In this document: positions 45,089 through 53,639 of the stretch, one piece after another
Numbering within the stretch: position 1 is the stretch's first letter
Layout: each line of letters opens with the position of its first letter
DNA from: Brenneria roseae subsp. roseae
GTDB lineage: Bacteria > Pseudomonadota > Gammaproteobacteria > Enterobacterales > Enterobacteriaceae
Length of the DNA stretch: 64,000 nt
Assembly (NCBI RefSeq): GCF_003115845.1
Contig: NZ_KZ819035.1
Location: 1 to 64,000 of the forward strand
Reading direction: 5' to 3'
Notes under the pieces: model-generated
Database searches by the model: none
What the model was told of the DNA's origin: nothing
Seen by the model: the letters and a program-made list of their open reading frames with translations, nothing else
Position numbers and translations under genes: made by a program

Positions 45089-46768
45089 ATGACGGTTACA
45101 ATTAAATTTAACGATGCACGCAGGGAGTGGTATCGGCAACAGGGTTACTGGGGAGATGCATCGCTTGCTGACTATTGGCATCAGTCGGTTAAGGTCGCGC
45201 CGGAAAAAATGGCCGTCCTCGACAATCAGGGAACGTCCTATACCTATGCCGAACTGGATCGCGCCGCAGGAAGCCTGGCCGCTTATCTGTTAGCATGCGG
45301 CATCCAGCCGGGTGACCGGGTGGCTTTTCAGCTTCCCGGCTGGTGTGAATTCACGCTGATCTATCTGGCCTGTCTGAAAACGGGAGCGGTTTCGGTTCCT
45401 CTGCTGCCCGCTTACCGCGAAACGGAACTGATCTGGACGCTTAACAAGAGTCAGGCCTGCGTCTTGTTCGTCCCGACGCTGTTCAAAAACACCAATCCCG
45501 TGGAAAGGATCGCCCCACTGCGTTCCCAGCTTCCGTATCTACGGCAGGTGGTGGCGGTCGATAAACTGGCGCCAGCCGCCACAACGCCAGCGCTCAGCCA
45601 ACTGTTGCAAGACTATCCGCCGCTGGAAAATCCCGTCAAGGTGCATGGCGATGAACTGGCCGTGGTGCTGTTTACTTCTGGCACGGAAGGGGTGCCTAAG
45701 GGCGTCATGCTCACTCATAACAATGTCCTGGCCAGCGAACGCGCTTATTGCGCAACGCTGAATCTTAACTGGCTGGATACGATATTGATGCCTGCGCCAC
45801 TGGCTCATGCTACGGGTTTTCTACACGGCGTCACGGCGCCTTTCATCATCGGGGGGCGTAGCGTGCTGCTGGATATTTTTAATCCGGCTGACTGCCTCAC
45901 TTTGCTGACGCGGGAAAAATGCACCTGTGTCATGGGGGCGACGCCTTTTGTTTATGATTTGCTGTGTACCGTACAACAACAGGATTACGATCTGTCTTCA
46001 CTGCGCTTCTTCCTGTGTGGCGGCACGACCATCCCCAAAAAAGTTACCCGGGACTGTTTGCAGGTCGGAATAAAATTGCTGAGCGTCTACGGTGCGACGG
46101 AAAGTTCACCTCATGCCGTCGTTAAACTCGACGATCCTCTTTCCCGCGTGATCAACACGGATGGCACCGCCGCCCCTGGCGTTGAAATCAAGGTCGTCGA
46201 CAAAGCGCGCAAGACGGTTCCCCGCGGTGAAGAAGGGGAAGAGGCGTCTCGCGGGCCTAACGTGTTCATGGGCTATCTGGATGAACCCGAACTGACGGCT
46301 CATGCGCTGGATGAAGATGGCTGGTATTACAGCGGCGATCTCTGCCGGATGGATGAGGCGGGTTACATCAAAATTACGGGCCGGAAAAAAGACATCATTG
46401 TCCGTGGCGGCGAGAACATCAGTAGTCGGGAGGTTGAGGAGATCCTGCTGCAACACCCGCGCGTGCGTGACGCCGGCGTCGTCGCCATGCCGGATGAGCG
46501 TTTGGGAGAACGTTCGTGCGCCTATATCGTGCTGAAAGCGCCTTACCAGACGCTGACGCTGGAAGAGGTGATCGCTTTTTTCAGCCACAAGCGGGTGGCC
46601 AAATATAAGTACCCGGAACATGTGGTTATTGTCGATAGTCTGCCACGCACCGCATCCGGAAAAATCAAAAAGTATCTGCTGCGGCAGGACATTATCCAGC
46701 GGTTGTCCCTCTCCGCCGATGAGGATGATACCTGCCTTGATCCGCCGGCATTACGGTCTTCTTTATAA
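45089..46768 (+). CDS. fadK: Acyl-CoA synthetase FadK-type
   Basis: 559-aa AMP-forming CoA ligase. P-loop-like VLFTSGTEGVPKGVMLTH, adenylate motif VYGATESSPHA, YYSGDL, and the C-terminal hinge GRKKDIIVRGGENIS with catalytic Lys near TASGKIKKYL. E. coli FadK acts on short and medium fatty acids anaerobically. Its position here suggests it charges the first acid molecule for the YdiF/YdiO cycle. ATG at 45089 aligns with the internal Met of the E. coli protein (NMKVTLTFN). Confidence 0.92.
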   Translation: MTVTIKFNDARREWYRQQGYWGDASLADYWHQSVKVAPEKMAVLDNQGTSYTYAELDRAAGSLAAYLLACGIQPGDRVAFQLPGWCEFTLIYLACLKTGAVSVPLLPAYRETELIWTLNKSQACVLFVPTLFKNTNPVERIAPLRSQLPYLRQVVAVDKLAPAATTPALSQLLQDYPPLENPVKVHGDELAVVLFTSGTEGVPKGVMLTHNNVLASERAYCATLNLNWLDTILMPAPLAHATGFLHGVTAPFIIGGRSVLLDIFNPADCLTLLTREKCTCVMGATPFVYDLLCTVQQQDYDLSSLRFFLCGGTTIPKKVTRDCLQVGIKLLSVYGATESSPHAVVKLDDPLSRVINTDGTAAPGVEIKVVDKARKTVPRGEEGEEASRGPNVFMGYLDEPELTAHALDEDGWYYSGDLCRMDEAGYIKITGRKKDIIVRGGENISSREVEEILLQHPRVRDAGVVAMPDERLGERSCAYIVLKAPYQTLTLEEVIAFFSHKRVAKYKYPEHVVIVDSLPRTASGKIKKYLLRQDIIQRLSLSADEDDTCLDPPALRSSL

Positions 46769-46779
46769 ATCGCGGTCTT

Positions 46780-47547
46780 TTATAGCGAAAAACGATCCGC
46801 ATCACGCCATGCCGGGAAGGATTCCCGGTAGCTTTGCAGCGCTTCCAGCGATAGTTCCGCATCCAGGCGGGCGGGTTGATTCGGCGGCGCTGAGGCCAGA
46901 ATTTCCCCCTGCGCGTTGATGATCAGGCTGTCGCCCCGGTAGCTGTGACCGTTGCCGTCGATGCCGACGCGGTTACAGCCTGCGATGTAAGCCTGGTTTT
47001 CAATGGCGCGTGCGGCCAGCAGCGTCTGCCAGTGTGATGAACGTGGCGCTGGCCAGTTGGCGACATACAGTGCCAAATCGTAGTCCTGACGGTTACGTGA
47101 CCACACCGGAAAACGCAGGTCGTAACAAATCAACGGGCAGATGCGCCAGCCGCGCCATTCAAGAATCAGACGCTCCGTGCCGGCCTGATAATATTGATGT
47201 TCGTCCGCCATACGAAACAGGTGACGCTTGTCGTACTGGTAAATCTCACCGTGCGGATCGGCCAACAGGAAGCGGTTCACTGCGCCTTTTGGCGTATGGA
47301 CGGCAATGCTGCCGCCGATCAAGGCATTGGTTTTCTGCGCCCATTGATACAACCACGCCTCAACGGCCGACTGCTCCAGACTGTTCTTTGCGGCCTCCAT
47401 GGCAAAACCGGTGGTAAACATTTCGGGTAACACGATCAGATCGCGGCCGGTGATATCGGCCAGCAAGGTATCAAAATGGCTCAGGTTGGCTGCGCCATCC
47501 AGCCATACCAAGGGCTGTTGCAATACTGAAATGCTCAAAGTCGACAT
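46780..47547 (-). CDS. yafV: Omega-amidase (2-oxoglutaramate amidase), YafV type
   Basis: 255-aa nitrilase-superfamily enzyme. Catalytic triad: Glu in VLPEMFTTGFAME, Lys in YDKRHLF and Cys in PLICYDLRFPVWSR. It hydrolyses 2-oxoglutaramate or 2-oxosuccinamate left by glutamine or asparagine transamination. The ATG at 47547 (after CGGAGCG) lies inside the end of mtnE, a 13-base overlap, so the two are coupled. This fits MtnE using glutamine as amino donor. Confidence 0.92.
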   Translation of the reverse strand: MSTLSISVLQQPLVWLDGAANLSHFDTLLADITGRDLIVLPEMFTTGFAMEAAKNSLEQSAVEAWLYQWAQKTNALIGGSIAVHTPKGAVNRFLLADPHGEIYQYDKRHLFRMADEHQYYQAGTERLILEWRGWRICPLICYDLRFPVWSRNRQDYDLALYVANWPAPRSSHWQTLLAARAIENQAYIAGCNRVGIDGNGHSYRGDSLIINAQGEILASAPPNQPARLDAELSLEALQSYRESFPAWRDADRFSL

Positions 47548-48692
47548 AAACGCTCCGCGGCAGCATCTAATGTAGATTCCTGTTTGGCAAAGCATAGCCG
47601 AATTAATTTATGAGGAAACGGATCGGCGCAAAATACGGAAAGCGGAATGGCGGCCACGCCCACATGCTCGGTCAACCAGCGGCAGAAACTGACATCATCC
47701 AGATCGGAAATGGCGCTGTAATCGGCCAGCAGGAAATAGGTGCCTGCGCAGGGCAAGGTTTTAAAGCGGCTGTTGGAAAGAGCATTGATGAAGCGATCGC
47801 GACGGGCGCGATAAAAATCCGGTAGCTCACGCCAGTGCTGCGGCTGTTCACGTAACATGTCGGCAATCGCCAACTGGGCGGGCGTGTTTACCGAAAAGGT
47901 CAGGTACTGATGGATCTTGCGTACTTCCGCGCTGAGCGCCGCAGGCGCGACACAATAGCCGATTTTCCAGCCCGTCATATGGAAGGTTTTACCAAATGAC
48001 GACACGGCAATGGCGCGCTGGCGTAAAGAAGGATGCTCCAGCACGCTGGCATGGCCTTCCTGTGCGAAGCAAATATGTTCGTAGACCTCATCGCTCAACA
48101 CATAAATTTCGCGTTCAGCGATGGCCTGCCACAGCTGTTGGAAATCTTCTTTTTGCCAGACGGTCGCTGACGGGTTATGCGGCGTATTCAGGATCACTAA
48201 TCGGGTGCGTTCACTGATCAAACCGGCGAACGCCGTCCAATCGACGCGAAAAGCCGGCGGTTGCAGCGCCAGACGCTTTAACTCGCCGCCGGCCAGCGCA
48301 ACGGCAGGTGCGTAACTGTCATAGCTGGGATCGAAACAGATCACTTCATCGCCGGGACGCACCAGGGCGGCAATGGCCGCGAACAGCGCTTCCGTCGCGC
48401 CGGCGGTCACGGTCACTTCGCTATCCGCATCGGGCTTCCAGCCGTACAGCTCGTCCGTTTTCTCGGCAATGATGGTACGCAGCGGCGCCACGCCGGTCAT
48501 GGGTGCGTATTGGTTTGCCCCCTGGCTTACATGATAGGCCAGACGCTGTTGCAGATAAGCGGGACCATCAAAGTCAGGAAAGCCCTGCGAAAGATTAATG
48601 GCCTGATGTTGCTGAGCCAGTGCGCTCATCTGCGTAAAAATGGTGGTGCCCAGTGACGGCAGTTTACTTTCGGGAATAAGCGGGATGCTCAT
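47535..48692 (-). CDS. mtnE: Methionine aminotransferase (YbdL/MtnE)
   Basis: PLP enzyme of aminotransferase class I, 385 aa, aligning with E. coli YbdL throughout. PLP lysine in SSFGKTFHMTGWKIGYC; substrate arginine near HKLIRLCFAK. It transaminates 2-oxo-4-methylthiobutanoate to methionine, the last salvage step. It diverges from mtnBCD with tandem MetJ boxes between. The symbol reflects the pathway context; YbdL is the sequence-closest E. coli name. Confidence 0.9.
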   Translation of the reverse strand: MSIPLIPESKLPSLGTTIFTQMSALAQQHQAINLSQGFPDFDGPAYLQQRLAYHVSQGANQYAPMTGVAPLRTIIAEKTDELYGWKPDADSEVTVTAGATEALFAAIAALVRPGDEVICFDPSYDSYAPAVALAGGELKRLALQPPAFRVDWTAFAGLISERTRLVILNTPHNPSATVWQKEDFQQLWQAIAEREIYVLSDEVYEHICFAQEGHASVLEHPSLRQRAIAVSSFGKTFHMTGWKIGYCVAPAALSAEVRKIHQYLTFSVNTPAQLAIADMLREQPQHWRELPDFYRARRDRFINALSNSRFKTLPCAGTYFLLADYSAISDLDDVSFCRWLTEHVGVAAIPLSVFCADPFPHKLIRLCFAKQESTLDAAAERLCRL

Positions 48693-48760
48693 GACGGGGT
48701 CGGACTCCTGCAAACCTGTATTGCTTGACAATATAACACGATGTTAGTATTTGGCAATCA

Positions 48761-48792
48761 AGACGCTTGGACGTTTAAACGGCTAAATGCCT
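48761..48792. promoter_or_regulatory. Four tandem MetJ boxes, mtnE-mtnBCD
   Basis: Contiguous 8-mers agacgctt, ggacgttt, aaacggct, aaatgcct resemble the met-box consensus AGACGTCT. They overlap the expected promoters of both divergent units, so MetJ with SAM would repress both. Confidence 0.75.
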
Positions 48793-48855
48793 TTAAGTGC
48801 TAAGTCATAACCAAAGGGACTAAGTACCCGTAAACGTACCAGTAACACGAGAAGC

Positions 48856-49473
48856 ATGATGACTGAAAATCAGCAACTTACGGCACTGCTTGCCGCCTGC
48901 CATTGGATAGGGCAGAAAGGCTGGTGTCCGGCGACCGGGGGGAATATGTCCGTGCGCCTTGATGAACAACAGTGCCTGATTAGCGAATCAGGCAAGGATA
49001 AAGGCAGTCTGCTGGCGGATGATTTCCTGCTGGTGGATATCGCCACCAACCACGTACCCAGCGGTCGGACGCCGTCGGCGGAAACCGGGCTGCATACGCT
49101 GTTATATCGCACTTACCCGCGGGTTGGGGCGGTGCTGCATACCCATTCGGTCAATGCGACGGTGCTGTCACGGGTAGAAACAGGAGCCGATCTGGCGCTG
49201 CAAGGCTATGAAATGCAAAAGTCGCTGGCCGGACAGACAACGCATCGGGATCGTGTGGCGATCCCGATTTTCGATAACGATCAGGATATTCCGGCGCTGG
49301 CCGACCGTGTCGCGACGCGCGCAAGGCATGAGCCGCTGCGCTACGGTTTTCTGGTGCGGGGACATGGCCTTTACTGTTGGGGAGAGACGGTAAAAGAGGC
49401 GCGTCGTCATTTGGAAGGGCTTGAGTTTTTGTTTCAGTGTGAACTGCAACGCCGACTGCTGGAGGCCAAATGA
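48856..49473 (+). CDS. mtnB: Methylthioribulose-1-phosphate dehydratase
   Basis: 205-aa class II aldolase/adducin-fold enzyme. Zn ligands are visible in [12 protein letters not shown] and a later His in [11 protein letters not shown]. It dehydrates 5-methylthioribulose 1-phosphate to the diketo compound used by MtnC. Start ATGATG after GAGAAG (either Met possible). Overlaps mtnC by four bases. Confidence 0.95.
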   Translation: MMTENQQLTALLAACHWIGQKGWCPATGGNMSVRLDEQQCLISESGKDKGSLLADDFLLVDIATNHVPSGRTPSAETGLHTLLYRTYPRVGAVLHTHSVNATVLSRVETGADLALQGYEMQKSLAGQTTHRDRVAIPIFDNDQDIPALADRVATRARHEPLRYGFLVRGHGLYCWGETVKEARRHLEGLEFLFQCELQRRLLEAK

Positions 49474-50174
49474 ACCAGACCCACGCCATTAAAGCGATCG
49501 TGACGGATATTGAAGGCACCACCAGCGATATCCTCTTTGTCCACAACGTGTTGTTTCCTTATGCCCGTGAGCGTCTAGCTGATACTGTGCGTCAACACGA
49601 GGACAACCAGGAAATCGCACAGGCGCTGACGCTGTTGCGTCAGGAACTGACTGCGCCCGATGCGGATGAGGATGCGTTAATTGCGGCGTTACATCAGTTT
49701 ATGGATGAAGACCGCAAATCGACCGCACTCAAGCTATTACAGGGCATTATCTGGCGTACGGGTTATCACAACGGCGATTTTCGCGGACACCTCTATCCGG
49801 AGGTGGCTAAGCAACTGGCTGATTGGCGGCGGCAGGGCATTCGCCTGTATGTCTATTCGTCGGGTTCCGTTGAAGCTCAGCAATTGCTTTTTGGTTACAG
49901 CGAGGCGGGGGATTTACGTCCGTTGTTCCAGGATTATTTTGATACCCGCGTTGGCGCCAAACGCGAAACCGCATCCTATCGCGCCATTGCTCAGTCCATC
50001 GGTTTACCGGCTGAGCAGTTACTGTTCCTGTCGGATGTTCATCAGGAACTGGATGCCGCGCAAGAAGCAGGATGGCATACCTGTCAGCTCATTCGTCGTG
50101 ATGCTGATGACTTGAGTCGTCACCCCCAGGTGGCACATTTTGACCAAATCGATTTACAGGAGTATTCCCAATGA
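49470..50174 (+). CDS. mtnC: Enolase-phosphatase E1
   Basis: 234-aa HAD-family enzyme that enolises and then dephosphorylates the diketo 1-phosphate to the acireductone. HAD motif I reads [14 protein letters not shown], motif [12 protein letters not shown], motif III near GAKRETASY with [13 protein letters not shown] as motif IV. ATGA overlaps link it to mtnB upstream and mtnD downstream. Confidence 0.95.
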   Translation: MNQTHAIKAIVTDIEGTTSDILFVHNVLFPYARERLADTVRQHEDNQEIAQALTLLRQELTAPDADEDALIAALHQFMDEDRKSTALKLLQGIIWRTGYHNGDFRGHLYPEVAKQLADWRRQGIRLYVYSSGSVEAQQLLFGYSEAGDLRPLFQDYFDTRVGAKRETASYRAIAQSIGLPAEQLLFLSDVHQELDAAQEAGWHTCQLIRRDADDLSRHPQVAHFDQIDLQEYSQ

Positions 50175-50716
50175 GTGCACTGACTATCTTTAGCGACAGC
50201 GATGCAAGCCAACCGATTTGGCAAAGCCAGGATGGAGAAGCCATTCGCCAGCAGTTAGCCGGGATCGGCGTGCGTTTTGAGCGCTGGCAGGCAAGTCAAA
50301 CGCTGAGCGATGCTCCCTCTTCCGAAGAGGTGTTGGCTGCCTATCGGCATGAGATCGATAAGCTGGTGGCCGAGAAAGGTTATCGGAGTTGGGACGTGAT
50401 CAGTATGCGTGCGGACAACCCGCAGCGTGCGGAGCTGCGCACCAAATTTTTATCCGAGCATATTCATCACGAAGATGAAGTTCGATTCTTTGTTGAGGGG
50501 GCGGGGCTGTTTTGCCTGCATCTGCAAGGCAAGATTTTCCAGATCCTGTGTGAGAAAAACGATCTGCTGTCTGTGCCTGCTGGCACGGCGCATTGGTTCG
50601 ACATGGGGCCGGAACCCCACTTCACGGCTATTCGGCTGTTCGATAACCCGGAAGGTTGGGTCGCGCATTTTACCGGCGATAAGATCGCGGATGCGTATCC
50701 GAAATTAGCGCGCTGA
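50171..50716 (+). CDS. mtnD: Acireductone dioxygenase (cupin)
   Basis: 181-aa metal-dependent cupin. The metal site is [11 protein letters not shown] plus a C-terminal His (GTAHWFDMG). With Fe it makes 2-oxo-4-methylthiobutanoate, the MtnE substrate; with Ni an off-pathway product. Last gene of mtnBCD. Confidence 0.95.
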   Translation: MSALTIFSDSDASQPIWQSQDGEAIRQQLAGIGVRFERWQASQTLSDAPSSEEVLAAYRHEIDKLVAEKGYRSWDVISMRADNPQRAELRTKFLSEHIHHEDEVRFFVEGAGLFCLHLQGKIFQILCEKNDLLSVPAGTAHWFDMGPEPHFTAIRLFDNPEGWVAHFTGDKIADAYPKLAR

Positions 50717-50737
50717 CGTGCGGTTTAGGTCTTAAGG

Positions 50738-50760
50738 TAAGGGAGCGTCAGGCTCCCTTA
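50738..50760. terminator. Hairpin between mtnD and mtnA
   Basis: taagggagc/gctccctta 9-bp stem with 5-nt loop between the convergent genes. U-tracts are short, so strength is uncertain. Confidence 0.55.
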
Positions 50761-50766
50761 ATCTGG

Positions 50767-51795
50767 TCATTTCAGCGATGTCTGAAATATTCCCTCTTTC
50801 ACCGCCTGCGGCGTCACCACGCCGGTATCCAATATCCAGCCGCTGATGAGCGCTGCCGGCGTGACATCGAACGCCGGGTTGTAGACGGGGGCGTTCTGCG
50901 GCGCCCACTGGCAATTGCCGAAACTGCCCGACACGCCGGTCACTTCCGCTGCGGCGCGCTGCTCAATCGGGATAGCATGACCGGCCGGACATGCCGGGTC
51001 GTGTGTGGTGTGCGGTGCGGCGACGTAGAACGGAATCTGATGATAATGCGCTAATACCGCCAGACTGTAAGTGCCTATCTTGTTGGCGATATCCCCGTTG
51101 GCGGCAATGCGGTCTGCCCCTACCCATACGGCATCCACCTTGCCTTGCGCCATCAGGCTGGCGGCCATCGAATCGCAAATCAACCGGTAGGGAATGCCCA
51201 ATTCGCCCAGTTCCCAGGCGGTTAATCGTCCTCCCTGTAACAACGGACGGGTTTCATCGACCCAAACCTGAGCCACGTTTCCCTGCTGATGCGCTCGCAG
51301 CAGCACGCCGATAGCGGTGCCGATCCCGGCGGTCGCCAGTCCACCAGTATTACAGTGGGTCAGGAGTCTGCTATTCGGATTCACCAGCGTAGCGCCGTGG
51401 GCGGCGATCTGCTCGCACAACGCGCGATCTTCTTCGACCAGTCTCAGCGCTTCCTGCACCATGGCGTTGACGAATTGCGGCTGTGCCAGCGCTTGCTTCA
51501 TCCGGTCCAGATTGTTCATGAGATTCACCGCCGTGGGGCGTGCTGCCCGCAGCGTTTCCAGCGACTGCGCCAGCTGGGGCTGGGAGAACCCTTCTTCAGC
51601 CAGCAGGGCAAGCAGCAGACTGGCGGATAAGCCAATCAACGGCGCACCGCGCACGCGTAATGTCTGGATATGTTCCACCAGCGAGGTAACGTCAGGGCAG
51701 GGACACCAGCGTTTCTCTTGTGGCAACGCCTGTTGATCGAGGATCCACAGCTGATTATCGATAATCTTCAGGCTGGTTGTGTTAAGTGTCTGCAT
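50767..51795 (-). CDS. mtnA: 5-Methylthioribose-1-phosphate isomerase
   Basis: 342-aa aldose-ketose isomerase of the eIF2B-like family. Catalytic Cys in [12 protein letters not shown] (about 160) and Asp in [18 protein letters not shown] (about 240). It diverges from mtnK across a MetJ-box array and supplies the mtnB substrate. Confidence 0.95.
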   Translation of the reverse strand: MQTLNTTSLKIIDNQLWILDQQALPQEKRWCPCPDVTSLVEHIQTLRVRGAPLIGLSASLLLALLAEEGFSQPQLAQSLETLRAARPTAVNLMNNLDRMKQALAQPQFVNAMVQEALRLVEEDRALCEQIAAHGATLVNPNSRLLTHCNTGGLATAGIGTAIGVLLRAHQQGNVAQVWVDETRPLLQGGRLTAWELGELGIPYRLICDSMAASLMAQGKVDAVWVGADRIAANGDIANKIGTYSLAVLAHYHQIPFYVAAPHTTHDPACPAGHAIPIEQRAAAEVTGVSGSFGNCQWAPQNAPVYNPAFDVTPAALISGWILDTGVVTPQAVKEGIFQTSLK

Positions 51796-51856
51796 GAGTG
51801 GTTAAATCCATGTTGCGTTATTGCACCGATTTTCTTATTCTGCCAATATGCGTAAT

Positions 51857-51888
51857 GGATGTATAGACGTCCAAACGCTTTTATGTCT
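51857..51888. promoter_or_regulatory. Four tandem MetJ boxes, mtnA-mtnK
   Basis: 8-mers ggatgtat, agacgtcc, aaacgctt, ttatgtct; the second matches seven of eight AGACGTCT bases. Central to the mtnA/mtnK divergent region, so both can be repressed by MetJ. Confidence 0.78.
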
Positions 51889-51938
51889 AAAAATGATTTT
51901 CTCACTATCGTGTGAGCGCAGAATAATGAGGGGTTGGA

Positions 51939-53141
51939 ATGTCACTTTACCGCACCTTTACGGCGGATGATGCCGTAGAATACGCCCGCCAGTATGGCCG
52001 GGTGAGCGATCCGCACGCGCTGATCGCTGCTGAGGAAATTGGCGACGGTAATCTGAATCTGGTGTTTAAAATCCGGGATACTCAGGGCGTCAGCAGGGTG
52101 ATTGTCAAACAGGCGCTCCCCTATGTGCGCTGCGTTGGCGAGTCGTGGCCGCTGACGCTCGATCGCGCCCGCATTGAAGCGGAAACGTTGCTGTCCCATG
52201 CCCAATTCTGTCCGCAACATACGGTAACGGTGCTGCACCATGATGCGGCATTGGCAGTGATGGTGCAGGAAGATCTTTCCGATCACCGCATCTGGCGCAG
52301 TGAGTTGATTCAGGGGGCTCACTACCCGCAGGCGGCGGCCCAACTGGGAGAATATCTGGCGCAGGCGCTGTTCCATCATTCCGATTTTTATCAGTCTCCT
52401 CACGATAAGAAAGCGGCGGTGAGCCGGTTTACCAACCCTGAGCTGTGTCAGATCACCGAAGATCTGTTCTTCACCGATCCTTATATTGACCACGAAAGAA
52501 ATCGGTTTGATGCCGTGCTGTCGGCGGATGTGCAGGCATTGCGTGACGACCGGGCGCTGAAATTGGCCGTTGCCGGACTAAAACACCGCTTTTTAAGCAG
52601 GGCGGAAGCGTTGTTGCACGGCGATATTCATAGCGGTTCAATTTTTGTAGCGGAAGGCCGGCTGAAAGCAATCGATGCCGAGTTTGGCTTCTATGGACCG
52701 ATAGGCTTTGATGTGGGAACCGCTATCGGGAATCTGTTGCTGAACTATTGTGGTTTGCCGGGCCTGCTGGCGCCGCGTGAGGCGGTAGCCAGTCGCGAAC
52801 AACGGTTTGAGGATATCCGCACGTTGTGGCATACCTTCGCGACGCGTTTCCTGTCGCTGAGTCAGCACAGTAGCCGGGAGCCTTCGCTGGCGGAACCGGG
52901 TTATGCCGAGCTGTTTTTACAGCAGGTATGGCAGGATGCCGTCGGCTATTGCGGAACCGAACTGATTCGCCGCACGATTGGTCTGGCGCACGTCGCCGAT
53001 CTCGACGGCATCCAAAATGATGAGGCCAGGGCGGGGTGCCAGCGTCAGGCGTTATCACTGGGCCGGACGCTGATTCTGGCTGCGCCGCATATCGCCAGCG
53101 TTGAAGCGTTGCTGGCGCGGGTACGGCAAAGCGGTGCATAA
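51939..53141 (+). CDS. mtnK: 5-Methylthioribose kinase
   Basis: 400-aa kinase of the aminoglycoside-phosphotransferase-like fold, phosphorylating methylthioribose at C1. ATP motif: [14 protein letters not shown]; catalytic loop: [13 protein letters not shown]; metal Asp in [16 protein letters not shown]. First step of the salvage pathway. ATG after GAGGGGTTGGA. Confidence 0.95.
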   Translation: MSLYRTFTADDAVEYARQYGRVSDPHALIAAEEIGDGNLNLVFKIRDTQGVSRVIVKQALPYVRCVGESWPLTLDRARIEAETLLSHAQFCPQHTVTVLHHDAALAVMVQEDLSDHRIWRSELIQGAHYPQAAAQLGEYLAQALFHHSDFYQSPHDKKAAVSRFTNPELCQITEDLFFTDPYIDHERNRFDAVLSADVQALRDDRALKLAVAGLKHRFLSRAEALLHGDIHSGSIFVAEGRLKAIDAEFGFYGPIGFDVGTAIGNLLLNYCGLPGLLAPREAVASREQRFEDIRTLWHTFATRFLSLSQHSSREPSLAEPGYAELFLQQVWQDAVGYCGTELIRRTIGLAHVADLDGIQNDEARAGCQRQALSLGRTLILAAPHIASVEALLARVRQSGA

Positions 53142-53150
53142 GGCTGAGGG

Positions 53151-53180
53151 ATAGCGGATGATGGAACCCGCTATTTCTTG
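53151..53180 (+). terminator. Terminator after mtnK
   Basis: atagcgg/ccgctat stem followed by a T-rich run (ttcttgccttttt). It overlaps the 3' end of convergent yajD. Confidence 0.5.
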
Positions 53181-53521
53181 CCTTTTTCCAGCATCGCTTT
53201 CAGATCGGCGAAAGGGTTATGGGTGGCGAGGCCAACGTCTTTCTGGGCATCCTCTCCCGCGATCACGGTTGAGCCGTAAATATCCGCATCCGTATATTTT
53301 GAGTGCTCGTGATCGTGACAATACAGGCACAGCATTTCCCAGTTGCTGCCATCTTCCGGGTTATTACTGTGGTCGTGATCGATATGATGCACGGTTAATT
53401 CGCGCAGATTGGAATAAACGAATTCGCGCGAACAGCGACCGCAGACCCACGGAAAGAGCTTGAGTGCTTTTTCGCGATAGCCGCTTTCGAGTTTCGCGTA
53501 GTTTTTCGGGATATATGCCAT
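53171..53521 (-). CDS. yajD: HNH nuclease-family protein YajD
   Basis: 116 aa, nearly identical in layout to E. coli YajD (115 aa). Two zinc CxxC pairs (CGRCSREF and CLYCHDHEH) and the HNH core LTVHHIDHDHSNNPEDGSNWEMLC. Cellular role unknown. The ATG at 53521 aligns with the E. coli start; a longer open reading upstream is rejected. Confidence 0.93.
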   Translation of the reverse strand: MAYIPKNYAKLESGYREKALKLFPWVCGRCSREFVYSNLRELTVHHIDHDHSNNPEDGSNWEMLCLYCHDHEHSKYTDADIYGSTVIAGEDAQKDVGLATHNPFADLKAMLEKGKK

Positions 53522-53591
53522 GGCGTGGTGCCTTTTGGTGGAGGAAGCAGTCATTTTAACCCGGTTGACCAGAGGTATAAATGGATCGGGT

Positions 53592-53616
53592 AAAAAAGGC
53601 CGCAATCGCGGCCTTT
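53592..53616 (-). terminator. fadE terminator
   Basis: On the minus strand aaaggccgc/gcggccttt with a tetraloop and T6, 24 bases after the fadE stop. Confidence 0.92.
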
Positions 53617-53639
53617 CAGAGGGAGGTAGGCCGGCATCG

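Noticed and set aside
48693-48855. SAM riboswitch before mtnBCD
   Set aside because: The leader is too short and has no riboswitch-like helices; MetJ boxes explain control.
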